A stretch of DNA of 64,000 nucleotides from an alpha proteobacterium IMCC14465 (GTDB lineage Bacteria; Pseudomonadota; Alphaproteobacteria; RS24): NCBI GenBank assembly GCA_000293845.2, contig ALYF01000003.1, positions 434,001 through 498,000 on the forward strand, read 5' to 3'. The notes under the pieces are model-generated. The model was not told where the DNA came from. It searched no databases and was given only the letters and a program-made list of their open reading frames with translations. Positions 26,650 to 35,158 of this stretch are shown here, in pieces (the first letter of the stretch is position 1; every line of letters starts with the position of its first letter). The translations under genes were made by a program, and so were the position numbers.

Positions 26650-27696
26650 TTATAAACCACTTTCGCGAAAAGAAACCAACTTGTTTTTATCGTCATCCCA
26701 TATATTCAGCCGGACTGTTTTGAGGCTGTCTTTAATGTTGAGGGGATTGATTTCTTTAAGTGCTGGATAATCCTTTAGCACTTGTGGCAGGCGGTAAAAC
26801 GGTATGCGCGCGTTCAGATGATGCACATGGTGAATGCCAATATTTCCGGTAAACCATTGCAAAACAGCGGGGAGGTCATAATAGGTACTGGCATAAAATG
26901 CTGCATTATATATGCGCCAATTGGGCGCCTTAACCCAGACCGTGGTTTCAAACTGGTGTTGAACATAGGTCAGCCAAGCGCCGAGCGCTGTTGCAATAAA
27001 AATGGCTGGGGTGAAGATAATTAAAAACGCCTGAAGCCCACACAGCATAACACCTGCGGCGATAAAACCGATAAGGCCAATATTACAGATAATGATGCTT
27101 TTCCAATGCGAGACGCGGTACAATTCATAGAATGGTAGACGGAGATACACCATGAAATAAACCACGGGCGCGATGGTAAAACGCATAAGCCAGCTACGCT
27201 CTAGCCGGTAAGTAAACTTTAGAAACCATTTGGCATTTTTATATTCGTTGATTGTGAGTACCCGAATATCCCCTATCCCGCGTCTCTCATATCGCCCGAT
27301 AGCGGCGTGATGGCGCAAATGTGTTGTTTGCCAAACATGATAGGGTGTCCCCGAAAGTATACCGACGAAATGCCCCGCATATTCGTTGGCGACGGGGCTT
27401 TTGAACAAGGCGCCATGCGTGCAGTCATGAAATAGGATGAAAATACGAACAAGCATCCCCGCCATTAAAATGCTGATTGGCAGGGTCGCCCACCAGCCGA
27501 AGGGGATGAGTTGCACGGCGATAAGCCACAGCGCGGCATAGAGGCCAATCGTAAGCGCGATTTCTGCCAGACTGCGATAGGCATTTGGCGTTTCATAGGG
27601 CTTGAGCAGGGCCTGCCATTTTTTGCCGTCTGAAAAGACGTCTGCATGATGTTCTAGAGGAGAGTTCGGCGAAAGCATGGGGGATATCTTATTCAT
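26650..27696 (-). CDS. Fatty acid desaturase family protein (intact copy)
   Basis: A 348-residue membrane desaturase if started at the ATG at 27696 (a second ATG is at 27678). It has the three His boxes of the membrane di-iron family: HDCTHG, HLRHH and, after the membrane spans, HHVHH within GNIGIHHVHHLNARIPFYRLP. It would introduce a double bond into acyl chains or hydroxylate a lipid or carotenoid; the substrate is unclear. The reading frame is open upstream through the whole gap into a second desaturase copy, but that continuity depends on a frameshift in the upstream copy, so I treat this as a separate gene. No clear Shine-Dalgarno sequence is seen. Confidence 0.8.
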   Translation of the reverse strand: MNKISPMLSPNSPLEHHADVFSDGKKWQALLKPYETPNAYRSLAEIALTIGLYAALWLIAVQLIPFGWWATLPISILMAGMLVRIFILFHDCTHGALFKSPVANEYAGHFVGILSGTPYHVWQTTHLRHHAAIGRYERRGIGDIRVLTINEYKNAKWFLKFTYRLERSWLMRFTIAPVVYFMVYLRLPFYELYRVSHWKSIIICNIGLIGFIAAGVMLCGLQAFLIIFTPAIFIATALGAWLTYVQHQFETTVWVKAPNWRIYNAAFYASTYYDLPAVLQWFTGNIGIHHVHHLNARIPFYRLPQVLKDYPALKEINPLNIKDSLKTVRLNIWDDDKNKLVSFRESGL

Positions 27697-27757
27697 AATT
27701 AATTTGGCACACGCTACCAGCCAATTCATTATTAAACAACAGCCTTTCAGATAGATG

Positions 27758-28530
27758 TTACAAGCCAGCCTCGCGGAAAGAAACCAGCTTTTTTTATCGT
27801 CATCCCATATATTCAGCCGGATTGTTTTGAGGCTGTCGGTCAGGGTTAGGCGGTTGATTTCCTTGAGCGCGGGATAATCTTTCAGGATTTGTGGCAGGCG
27901 GTAAAACGGTATGCGCGCGCATAGATGATGCACATGGTGAATGCCAATATTTCCGGTAAACCAGTGTAAAAAAGCGGGGAGGTCATAATAGGAACTGCCA
28001 TAAAGCGCTGTGTCTTGAAAATTCCAAGCCGGCGGCTTTATCCAGATCGTATTTTCAAACTGGTGTTGAACATAGGTCAGCCAAGCGCCCATTGCCGTCG
28101 CGATAATAACGGCGGGGGCATAAATGATTAAAAAGGGCTTGAGGCCGATAAGCAATATCATGGTGGCGATAGAGCCGATAAACCCGATGTTACAGATAAA
28201 GACGCTTTTAATATGTGCCGCGCGTCTTATCTCTGGCAGGGGCAGGCGATAATAAAACAGAAAAAACAAAGCGGGCGCGCATGTAAACCGTATCATCCAG
28301 TTGCGCTCAAGCCTGTAAAAGAGCGTGTCATACAGCCCGGCATTTTTATATTCATCAATCGTGATTGTGCCAATATCCCCCACCCCGCGCTGGTCATCGC
28401 GCCCGAGAACAGCATGATGCGCCAGATGCGAACTTTGCCAGACATGATAGGGCGTGCCTGTCAGTATGCCGGTGATGTGCCCGAAAAATTCATTGCTGGC
28501 TATGGTCGTCTTGCCGCTGCATCTCGTTTT
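27758..28530 (-). pseudogene. Truncated, frameshifted second copy of the fatty acid desaturase
   Basis: This is a tandem duplicate of the intact desaturase downstream, with long stretches of near-identical DNA around HHVHHL. It lacks the N-terminal third, including the first His box HDCTHG, beginning only at SNEFFGHITGILTGTPYHVW. The second box (HLAHH) and third (HHVHHLC) remain. At 27789-27795 it has a T7 run where the intact copy reads TTGTTTTT: one base fewer. This shifts the frame so its own stop (27758-27760) is skipped and translation would run on into the downstream copy. Restoring one base gives KLVSFREAGL and a stop, as in the intact copy. A base-calling error in the homopolymer is possible; the truncation remains either way. 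Confidence 0.75.
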
Positions 28531-28690
28531 AAAATATCTTCTAAAACGGCGCGCCTTGCCGCCTGACATCGTGCTTGCCATCCGGCAAGAGGGCGAAAAA
28601 ATCACCGTCATGTTTGATAAAAATGTTGAAATTGAAAACCTGCCCTTGCAAGAAATACGCAGCCTCGATTTGCGCCAACGGATAAATTAA
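28523..28690 (+). pseudogene. 3' remnant of an unknown plus-strand gene
   Basis: The last 55 or so codons of a gene appear here without a start: YLLKRRALPPDIVLAIRQEG, then EKITVMFDKNVEIENLPLQE and a stop at 28690. Codon choice and protein-like composition suggest a genuine former coding sequence. It begins just where the minus-strand desaturase copy loses homology, so both genes are cut at the same point. I do not recognise the family. Confidence 0.4.
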
Positions 28691-28729
28691 GCCGCAACAG
28701 CTTTACCGGCGGTGCAGGCTTTTATCTTG

Positions 28730-29614
28730 TTAAAGATGCGATAAAAAATAAGCCGTTGCATCGGCGGCAGAGCTTGGGAAAAGCGGTTCAAGGTATAAGT
28801 CAAAATGGCCGCAATCATAATATTTCTTGGTTACGCAGGCGCCGGCTTTTTCGGCAAATGCCTCCGCCCCCGCATTATCAACGGTTTCGTCTTGTTCGCA
28901 GATTTGCAACAGCAAAGGCGTGCTGAATGCGTCGGCAATCCGCATCGGATTATTGACCCCTGTTTGCCCTTTCGCAAAACTCAACACGGCGACTTCATTG
29001 CGCCACATTGGGCCGCCTACCTCGTGGAATTTTACCGACTCGTCGCTGGGAATAATCGACATGCGGCTTGGGTCCGTCACCGGCAGGCATGGCCCGCGCA
29101 GACCAACCAGATTCATTAAAGCCGCCATCACGGCAAGGCGTTTAAATTTGTTATTCTGCGCCGGGCTGCGTTGTGACATGCCCAGCCTTATGGTTTTTGG
29201 ATTATCCATCATCGGACATTGCGCGACCACAGCACGGATATTCCCATCCTCATGCGCGACATGCGTTGCCAGCCCGCCGCCAAAAGATGTGCTCCACATC
29301 ACAATACGATCCGCATCGACATCGGCGCGGTTGCGCGCATAAGCCAAAACGTGATGCCAGTCCTCCATCTGCATGGGGACATTTATATATTGGCGCAGGC
29401 GCCCGCCGCTAAATCCGAAATTACGATAATCAAATGTAATGGCGGTCAGACCCGCCGCGGCGAATTTCTCGGCAAAAGCAAAAAGACGGCTATCCATGGT
29501 GCAAGATAATCCGTGCGCCAGAATAACAGTCGCGCCTTTAAGACGATTATCAGAGGGTTTGAAAATTCGAAGCGCAAGACTGTCTCCGCCAACATAAATT
29601 TCATCTGCTTCCAT
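28730..29614 (-). CDS. Alpha/beta hydrolase family protein
   Basis: A 294-residue cytoplasmic alpha/beta hydrolase. The oxyanion-hole region is VILAHGLSCTMDSRLFAFAEKF; TAITFDYRNFGFSGG follows; the nucleophile is probably the second Ser of MWSTSFGGGLATH (a variant Ser-x-Ser-x-Gly elbow); a later Asp is in QICEQDETVDN; and the catalytic His is in YYDCGHFDLY. It resembles dienelactone hydrolase/X-Pro peptidase-like esterases, but the substrate cannot be named. It lies 22 bp from rlmN on the same strand. Confidence 0.83.
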   Translation of the reverse strand: MEADEIYVGGDSLALRIFKPSDNRLKGATVILAHGLSCTMDSRLFAFAEKFAAAGLTAITFDYRNFGFSGGRLRQYINVPMQMEDWHHVLAYARNRADVDADRIVMWSTSFGGGLATHVAHEDGNIRAVVAQCPMMDNPKTIRLGMSQRSPAQNNKFKRLAVMAALMNLVGLRGPCLPVTDPSRMSIIPSDESVKFHEVGGPMWRNEVAVLSFAKGQTGVNNPMRIADAFSTPLLLQICEQDETVDNAGAEAFAEKAGACVTKKYYDCGHFDLYLEPLFPSSAADATAYFLSHL

Positions 29615-29636
29615 AACGCCTACTCTCTCGACGTGA

Positions 29637-30791
29637 CTATTCTCGAATATCTACAGGTTGGCTCAAGCGTTGGGCGGCAAGTTCAGCCTGTTTGCGTTCT
29701 GCTGCCGACATTTTTTCGCTGGCAGATTTCAACTGACCACAGGCCGCCATAATATCACGCCCGCGCGGGGTGCGCACAGGGCTGGCATAGCCGGCATGAT
29801 TCACAATATCGGCGAATTTCATAATCCGGTTGCGGCTTGAACATTCATAAGGTGACCCAGGCCACGGGTTAAACGGGATGAGATTAATCTTCGCCGGAAT
29901 GCCCGAGAGAACCCGCACAAGCTCGCGAGCATCTGCGTCGCTATCATTCACGTCTTTGAGCATGACATATTCAAATGTGATGCGCCGGGCATTGGACAGA
30001 CCGGGATAGGCGCGGCATGCCTCAAGCAATTCTTCAATCGGATATTTTTTGTTTAGCGGCACAAGCTCATTGCGCAAATCATCACGCACCGCATGAAGCG
30101 ATATGGCTAGCATCACGCCCGTTGCATCGCCGACGCGGGCAATGTCAGGGACGACGCCCGATGTGGACAGCGTGATACGCCGCTTAGACAATGCCGTCCC
30201 GTCGCCGTCGCTCATGACATTCAACGCGGTAATCACATGATCGGTATTATAAAGCGGCTCGCCCATGCCCATCATCACAATATTACTGACAGCCCGCTTG
30301 CTCTCATTATTATGCCAGTCCGCCAAATCATCGCGCACAGCGATAAGCTGACCGACGATTTCATGCGGCTCAAGATTTCTGACAAGACGCATCGTGCCGG
30401 TATGGCAAAATGTGCAGTTCAAGGTGCATCCGACCTGACTGGAAACGCACAGCGTGCCGCGGTCAGTCTCGGGGATATAAACAGTTTCGATTTCATGACC
30501 GTCATGGAGTTTAAATAAATATTTCCGTGTCCCGTCTTCCGAAACCTGTTTTTCGCTTATGGTAAGTCGCTCAAGCGTATGGTGTTCGCCAAGCTGTTCA
30601 CGCAGCGCACCGGACAGCGTCGTCATTTTGTCAATTTCCTGAACGCCGTGAACATAAAGCCAGCTCCAAATCTGGCGCACACGCATATTCTGTTCTTTTT
30701 CAGCCACACCAATATTGGCAAGCACCTGTTTCAGGGCGGCGCGGTCTAGCCCGACCAGAGAGGAGGGCAGTTGAGAGGAGAGTGATGACAT
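29637..30791 (-). CDS. rlmN: 23S rRNA/tRNA adenine-C2 methyltransferase RlmN
   Basis: A 384-residue radical-SAM enzyme that methylates A2503 of 23S rRNA and A37 of some tRNAs. The [4Fe-4S] cluster motif CTLNCTFC follows [10 protein letters not shown], which includes a conserved Cys; [12 protein letters not shown] is the GEP SAM motif; and AACGQLKSA near the C-terminus contains the second mechanistic Cys. The N-terminal helical RNA-binding part includes [19 protein letters not shown]. Length is normal. It sits between the hydrolase and the IalB-like gene on one strand. Confidence 0.96.
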   Translation of the reverse strand: MSSLSSQLPSSLVGLDRAALKQVLANIGVAEKEQNMRVRQIWSWLYVHGVQEIDKMTTLSGALREQLGEHHTLERLTISEKQVSEDGTRKYLFKLHDGHEIETVYIPETDRGTLCVSSQVGCTLNCTFCHTGTMRLVRNLEPHEIVGQLIAVRDDLADWHNNESKRAVSNIVMMGMGEPLYNTDHVITALNVMSDGDGTALSKRRITLSTSGVVPDIARVGDATGVMLAISLHAVRDDLRNELVPLNKKYPIEELLEACRAYPGLSNARRITFEYVMLKDVNDSDADARELVRVLSGIPAKINLIPFNPWPGSPYECSSRNRIMKFADIVNHAGYASPVRTPRGRDIMAACGQLKSASEKMSAAERKQAELAAQRLSQPVDIRE

Positions 30792-30810
30792 GTGGATGCG
30801 GCGACGACGA

Positions 30811-31380
30811 CTAGGCGGCTGGGCAGGCTTGGTTCAGCCGCGCCAGTGCCTTAGAGAAACCGAGAAGCGAATAGGTGTCGGTGGTTAATGTCCCCCGCGC
30901 CGATGTGCCTTTAAAGACAAGCTGGTTACCGCGCTTCATCATATTAATAAGACGCTCATGATGGGCGGGGTTACGAAGCCATGCCCAGGCCGGGTCAGCT
31001 CCCATCTCGACGCCCCCCATCTGGACGCCAGAGTCAAAGTCAAAACTATCCGTACCGATTTGGGCATAGGGATTGCTTTTCGCGGAGAAAGGATAGCCGA
31101 CACTCACCGAAGCCTCGTTACGAACACCATTCGCCGGATGATGCATGATAGAGAAATAGATTTTCCCACGACGCACATTGCGGGGCAGTTTTTCAACTGG
31201 CTCAGAAAGCATATAGCAGACCTTGTTTACCCCATTACCAAGCTGATAAACGCGCCAGTATTTAAAAGTCGCAAGTTTTTCAGGCGTGGCAGCGTAGGCT
31301 TGGGATATTGCCCCCATTGGAACGCTGACTACAGAAAATGAACCTGCCGCTATCAGCAAGGCAAGGAATAGGCGCATCAT
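30811..31380 (-). CDS. Invasion-associated locus B (IalB) family periplasmic protein
   Basis: A secreted protein of about 189 residues if started at the ATG at 31380. The N-terminus [20 protein letters not shown] is a signal peptide with probable cleavage after SQAYA. The mature domain resembles IalB (Pfam invasion-associated locus B): [51 protein letters not shown] and a final Cys, LNQACPAA. IalB helps Bartonella adhere to red cells, but homologues are universal in free-living alphaproteobacteria with unknown function. Upstream in-frame ATGs as far as 31482 exist; no start has a clear ribosome-binding site. It follows the usual neighbour order next to rlmN. Confidence 0.78.
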   Translation of the reverse strand: MMRLFLALLIAAGSFSVVSVPMGAISQAYAATPEKLATFKYWRVYQLGNGVNKVCYMLSEPVEKLPRNVRRGKIYFSIMHHPANGVRNEASVSVGYPFSAKSNPYAQIGTDSFDFDSGVQMGGVEMGADPAWAWLRNPAHHERLINMMKRGNQLVFKGTSARGTLTTDTYSLLGFSKALARLNQACPAA

Positions 31381-31638
31381 AGGGGATGCCGCGTGATTTG
31401 GTATATGATTAGTCATCTGATTGGGAATGGATAAAATTCTGAACATAAAATCATCATAATTTGCATTGCGGAATAATTCCATATTTTTCGGCAGGCCGGC
31501 TTGCCCAATTCATAGGTCCAGTTCATAGGCACATTTTATGGGTGATGATGGGGGGGGTAATTGAGGCTTTTTAACTTGCATCTGACCGATGGATGGAGTT
31601 TGGTAGGGGAATTGAATTGTACATGCAAGGAATTGAAC

Positions 31639-32310
31639 GTGGCCGGAACATCTAGCGGCCGTGGTGTTGACGTAAAGTCGGGGTCGTCCGACGTTCCACC
31701 TACGACTAGTAAATCTGCTTCTAAATCTAAGCCTCGGAAAAAACTGTCCTCGGGTGATAAAGCCGCTATGGCGGCACTGGCGACGTTAATTGAAGATATT
31801 GCCGCACATAAAAGCAAAACCGCTTTTAAAAAACTATTCGAATATTTTGCCCCCCGACTTAAAGGTTATCTCATGCGCCTTGGTTCTACCGAAGCGCAGG
31901 CTGAAGAACTGGTGCAGGATGTGATGCTGACAGTTTGGCGCAAGGCGGCACTTTTTGACCGCCGCAAGGCCGCCGCCTCGACATGGCTTTTCACCATAGC
32001 GCGTAATCGGCGGATTGATATTTTAAGACGCGAAAAATACCCCGAGCTTGACCCTGAAGATCCGGCCTTAGTGCCTGATGATGAAGTCCAGCCGGATGAT
32101 GCGGTGATTATGGCCGAGCGCAAGGCCGAAGTGCAGACTGCCATGGCGACCCTGCCGGAGGAGCAGGTCGAACTTGTGAAGCTTGCTTTTTATAAGGGGT
32201 GGTCGCATAGCGAAATTGCCAAAGAGACGGGCCTGCCATTAGGCACGGTTAAGTCGCGCTTGCGTTTGTCTTTCACACGGTTGAAAGAAGCTCTGGACGG
32301 TAAAGTTTAA
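31639..32310 (+). CDS. ECF-type RNA polymerase sigma factor
   Basis: A 223-residue sigma factor of the extracytoplasmic-function type. A Ser/Lys-rich N-terminal tail of about 55 residues precedes sigma region 2 (LKGYLMRLGSTEAQAEELVQ, DVMLTVWRKA, then WLFTIARNRRIDILRR) and region 4 (LPEEQVELVKLAFYKGWSHS, EIAKETGLPLGTVKSRLRL). It would direct RNA polymerase to a stress regulon. I prefer the GTG at 31639 because AAGGA lies 7 bases upstream; a TTG at 31561 is possible. No anti-sigma factor gene is next to it. A run of eight G lies at 31550-31557. Confidence 0.88.
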   Translation: MAGTSSGRGVDVKSGSSDVPPTTSKSASKSKPRKKLSSGDKAAMAALATLIEDIAAHKSKTAFKKLFEYFAPRLKGYLMRLGSTEAQAEELVQDVMLTVWRKAALFDRRKAAASTWLFTIARNRRIDILRREKYPELDPEDPALVPDDEVQPDDAVIMAERKAEVQTAMATLPEEQVELVKLAFYKGWSHSEIAKETGLPLGTVKSRLRLSFTRLKEALDGKV

Positions 32311-32360
32311 TCTTTTGCTTGTTTTGCTTCGGCGGGGTTCCGCTAGGTATCACTCCGGCT

Positions 32361-32435
32361 TTATTTCTCAGGCGTAGTCCCGACTTTATTTCTCAGGCGG
32401 AGTCCCGATTTTATTTCTCAGGCGGAGTCCCGCCG
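32361..32435. repeat. 25-bp tandem repeat, 3 copies, at the 3' end of the SPOUT methyltransferase gene
   Basis: TTATTTCTCAGGCGGAGTCC followed by CGACT repeats with a 25-bp period from 32361, 32386 and 32411. The third copy contains the stop codon and last codons of the minus-strand methyltransferase gene (stop at 32411-32413); the others lie beyond the stop. A weaker, diverged copy of the same region may precede them near 32329-32358. Confidence 0.88.
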
Positions 32436-32896
32436 GGCATCACCGGACGATCTTCAAATTTGCCAAAACTTTGCATCCGGTCATACATCACAACCGCCCC
32501 TGCAATTTGAACATTGAGACAAAAATGCGTCGGGATACGAATAACATGGTTGCATTTTTCAAGCATAGCATCCGACAATGTGCCGCGCTCCGGGCCAAGG
32601 ACATAGGCCGCGCATCGCGGATGTGTGAAGCTCGGCAGGTCTATCGCCTCATCAACAAGTTCAATGCCGACAAGCTGACAATGTCGCGGCAAAATCATAT
32701 CCTTAAGACTATCCCAATCATACCAGGGAATATTTTTCGGCGTCTTGGAGGTATCCGAACGTGCCTCGCGAACTTTGTAATTGGCGTTAATCGTAAAAGC
32801 GAAACTTGCGCCAAATGCATGACCTGAGCGTATCAGACTGCCCATATTCATCGGCTTGGAAATGCCTTCAACTCCGATGCCAAAATAACCGCGCAT
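32411..32896 (-). CDS. SPOUT (TrmH/SpoU) family RNA methyltransferase
   Basis: A 161-residue protein of the SpoU/TrmH knotted methyltransferase superfamily. Family motifs are NMGSLIRSGHAFGASFAFTI (motif 1 with Asn and Arg), AAYVLGPERGTLSDAMLEKC (motif 2) and IRIPTHFCLNVQIAGAVVMYDR (motif 3, with the Asn of the knot). It would 2'-O-methylate a tRNA or rRNA ribose; the target is not clear. The length resembles minimal TrmL-like members. The gene is divergent from the quinone oxidoreductase and convergent with the sigma factor. Its 3' end is copied in tandem downstream. Confidence 0.85.
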   Translation of the reverse strand: MRGYFGIGVEGISKPMNMGSLIRSGHAFGASFAFTINANYKVREARSDTSKTPKNIPWYDWDSLKDMILPRHCQLVGIELVDEAIDLPSFTHPRCAAYVLGPERGTLSDAMLEKCNHVIRIPTHFCLNVQIAGAVVMYDRMQSFGKFEDRPVMPGGTPPEK

Positions 32897-32976
32897 GAGC
32901 TTTTTCCTTTTTTGTTTTTACAAAGGCGGATAATAACTTTAGATTTCCAGAATTGGAAATTCTTTAGGGGAAATAA

Positions 32977-33981
32977 ATGAGAGCCGTTTTATGTAAAGAC
33001 TACGGGCCGCCGGAAAGCCTTGTGCTTGAAGATATTGAGGCGCCAACTGCCGGTGAAAATGATGTTGTCATTCAGATTCATAATGCTGCGGTCAATTACC
33101 CCGATGTGCTGGTTATTCAAAACTTATATCAAATTAAACCTCCCTTGCCGTTTTCGCCTGGTGGTGAAGTTTCCGGCGAGGTGATTGCCGCGGGTGAGAA
33201 AGTCGACACGCTCAAAGTCGGCGATCGGGTGATGGCTGTATGCGGCATGGGCGGCTTCCGCGATGAAATTGCGCTTCCTGCGGCGGCTTGCATGCCAATT
33301 CCCGATAGTATGGATTTTAAAATCGCAGCGGCAATGGGGCTGACCTATGGCACGTCATATCACGCGCTCAAAGACCGCGCAAAAATCCAAGCCGGGGAAA
33401 CCTTGTTCATTATGGGCGCATCCGGCGGGGTTGGCTTGGCAGCTGTCGAGCTTGGAAAAGCGATGGGCGCGCGGGTGATTGCCGCCGCGTCATCTGAAGA
33501 AAAATTGCAGGTCTGTCGTGACCATGGTGCCGACGACACATTGCTTTATAAAACCGGCGGCTTGTCTCCGGATGAGCAAAAAGCGTTTTCCGAAGAGATT
33601 AAAACCCTTACAGGCGGCAAAGGTGTCGATGTTGTTTATGATGCGATTGGTGGTGATTATGCCGAACCTGCTGTGCGGGCAATGGCTTGGGGTGGGCGCT
33701 ATCTGGTCGTTGGTTTTGTTGCCGGCTACATTCCTAAAATTCCACTCAATCTGACCTTGCTGAAAGGCACGTCGCTGGTCGGTGTGTTCTGGGGGCGTTT
33801 TAATGCCGAACAACCTAAAGATGCACGGCAAAATATTATTGAGTTGATGAGCATGCTGCAGGACGGCAAAATCAAGCCACATATCTCAGGGGTCTACCCT
33901 TTAGAGGAGTCTGCGCAAGCATTGACGCAGATGGCGGCGCGGAAGGTGACAGGGAAACTTGTTATTGATATGGGTCGCTAA
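32977..33981 (+). CDS. Quinone oxidoreductase-like MDR family protein
   Basis: A 334-residue medium-chain reductase of the NADPH:quinone oxidoreductase (zeta-crystallin) group. The N-terminal GroES-like domain contains AAVNYPDVLVIQNLYQIKPP and FSPGGEVSGEV; the Rossmann domain has LFIMGASGGVGLAAVELGKA, VIAAASSEEKL and VDVVYDAIGGDYAEPA; the protein ends ARKVTGKLVIDMG. The zinc ligands of alcohol dehydrogenases are absent. It reduces quinones, enones or enoyl thioesters with NADPH; the substrate is unknown. It is a single gene with a potential RNA-coding gap downstream. Confidence 0.9.
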   Translation: MRAVLCKDYGPPESLVLEDIEAPTAGENDVVIQIHNAAVNYPDVLVIQNLYQIKPPLPFSPGGEVSGEVIAAGEKVDTLKVGDRVMAVCGMGGFRDEIALPAAACMPIPDSMDFKIAAAMGLTYGTSYHALKDRAKIQAGETLFIMGASGGVGLAAVELGKAMGARVIAAASSEEKLQVCRDHGADDTLLYKTGGLSPDEQKAFSEEIKTLTGGKGVDVVYDAIGGDYAEPAVRAMAWGGRYLVVGFVAGYIPKIPLNLTLLKGTSLVGVFWGRFNAEQPKDARQNIIELMSMLQDGKIKPHISGVYPLEESAQALTQMAARKVTGKLVIDMGR

Positions 33982-34061
33982 GATTGAGCCGCTGATGTTT
34001 AAGTGCTAAAAAAGCACACCATAATTTGTTGCCGCGTGGATTGTTCCCACCCGTTTTGTTG

Positions 34062-34310
34062 AAATGTTGCGTTTTGGGCGTTCTTAGGAAGAGCGCTTAA
34101 CCCTTTTTTAGGGGCTCGGGCGTATACATGATTATGGCTTCAGATTGATTACACCCTCTCATAATCTCTCAATTTGTAGCGTTTCGGCACCCTAAGTTCA
34201 GGGATGCAGGAAGGGATCCGGTTTCAATAATAAGAGTTCGGAAAACGAACCGCCGGAGACCCGTCATGAAGAAGACCTAAAATTAATGGGTTTTTCTGCC
34301 CCGTAAAACT
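34062..34310. ncRNA. Candidate structured RNA in a 365-bp gap between convergent genes
   Basis: No protein gene fits between the quinone oxidoreductase (ends 33981) and the pterin dehydratase (ends 34347), yet the sequence can form ordered hairpins. GCGTTCTT pairs with AAGAGCGC (34078-34097, one wobble); CCCT/AGGG encloses AAGTTC near 34190-34203; and a TCCGG/CCGGA stem (about 34216-34257) encloses the perfect hairpin GTTCG-GAAAA-CGAAC. The gap is too long for simple convergent termination. I could not match it to 6S, SRP, RNase P or tmRNA by memory. A four-codon ATG AAG AAG ACC TAA frame also begins at 34266 after GGAG. Confidence 0.35.
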
Positions 34311-34346
34311 TAAAACAAAATTCAATAGCTAGAACTTATGTCTGCC

Positions 34347-34649
34347 TTATCTGCCTTGCCGGGGCGCGGTGCGATCCATAAAGCGTGCCATGTCAATATC
34401 AAGTTGAGAAATGCCACCGGCATCATGGGTCGTTAAGGTAACCTCAACCCGGTTATAAACATTGAACCACTCGGCATGATGGTTCATTTGCTCGGCTTTC
34501 ATTGCGACACGGCTCATCCAACCAAAGGCGGCAGAAAAATCTTTAAACAGAAATTCTTTGACAATCGCGTCTCGCCCGCGTTGCTTTTGCCAGCCTTTAA
34601 GCGATGCCAGAGCTTTGCGTCGTTCAGTCGTGGATAGTTTAGCTGTCAT
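34347..34649 (-). CDS. phhB: 4a-hydroxytetrahydrobiopterin dehydratase
   Basis: A 100-residue PCD/DCoH-like enzyme that dehydrates 4a-hydroxytetrahydropterin during pterin recycling. The signature is complete: AFGWMSRVAMKAEQMNHHAEW with the His-His active site, then NVYNRVEVTLTTHDAGGISQLDIDMA with Thr-His-Asp. The length is normal. No phenylalanine hydroxylase is nearby, so, as in many bacteria lacking it, a role in molybdopterin or other pterin metabolism is possible. It is convergent with the quinone oxidoreductase across the candidate RNA region. Confidence 0.93.
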   Translation of the reverse strand: MTAKLSTTERRKALASLKGWQKQRGRDAIVKEFLFKDFSAAFGWMSRVAMKAEQMNHHAEWFNVYNRVEVTLTTHDAGGISQLDIDMARFMDRTAPRQGR

Positions 34650-34997
34650 ATTTATCTCCTAAATTTTTTGCCGGAATGAGCTCACCTTATGAGGATTATG
34701 TCAGGTCTTTGAAGGTTATTTCAATATTGTAATTTCAATAATTTTCCTAAATTAAAATTATTTATCTCAATTAATTTTGCTGAAATATACATCCTTGTAT
34801 GTAGCCCCAACATCCTCTTATCTGTAGTCAGATAGCCTATATCCGTATTGTTCCCTGTATATATATGTTTTTCTAGGGTTTCGGGCGTCTTTGAAGAAAT
34901 AAGCTTATGGCTTTTTTGCTCGTTTTTTGGGTGTCTCTTGAGTTTGTATGCATATAGCGATGTATGCACATCAGTAGTTTTTTTAGTAATTTTGTAA

Positions 34998-35033
34998 ATT
35001 GTCAAAAGCATTGTCAAAAGCGTTGTCAAAAGC
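34998..35033. repeat. 12-bp tandem repeat, 3 copies, in the AT-rich gap
   Basis: ATTGTCAAAAGC occurs at 34998-35009 and 35010-35021, then GTTGTCAAAAGC at 35022-35033; one mismatch in three copies. Confidence 0.88.
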
Positions 35034-35128
35034 ATTGACGGTTTTTTAACCATCACCTGTTAAGGATGTTGATGGTTGCTTTATTGGTGCATGTTCAACC
35101 AATAATTATTGCAAGAACATTTGGTCAG

Positions 35129-35158
35129 ATAGTTAGTCTACAAATAGTTAGTCTAGAT
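35129..35158. repeat. 15-bp tandem duplication in the AT-rich gap
   Basis: ATAGTTAGTCTACAA (35129-35143) is followed by ATAGTTAGTCTAGAT (35144-35158): the first twelve bases are identical. Confidence 0.8.

Noticed and set aside
26650-28611. Single 653-residue double desaturase
   Set aside because: The join depends on a one-base difference in a homopolymer, and the upstream half lacks the first His box; better explained as pseudogene plus intact gene.
32361-32435. CRISPR array
   Set aside because: Units are contiguous without spacers; the same holds for the other arrays in the window.
33982-34346. 6S, SRP, RNase P, tmRNA or a known riboswitch
   Set aside because: The hallmark conserved sequences of these RNAs (for example the SRP GGAAGCAGC-type tetraloop region or the RNase P cores) were not found; kept only as an unclassified candidate.
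34721-35056. 111-codon minus-strand frame in the AT-rich gap
   Set aside because: Low-complexity sequence, partly made of the 12-bp repeat (Leu-Leu-Thr runs), with no recognisable domain.
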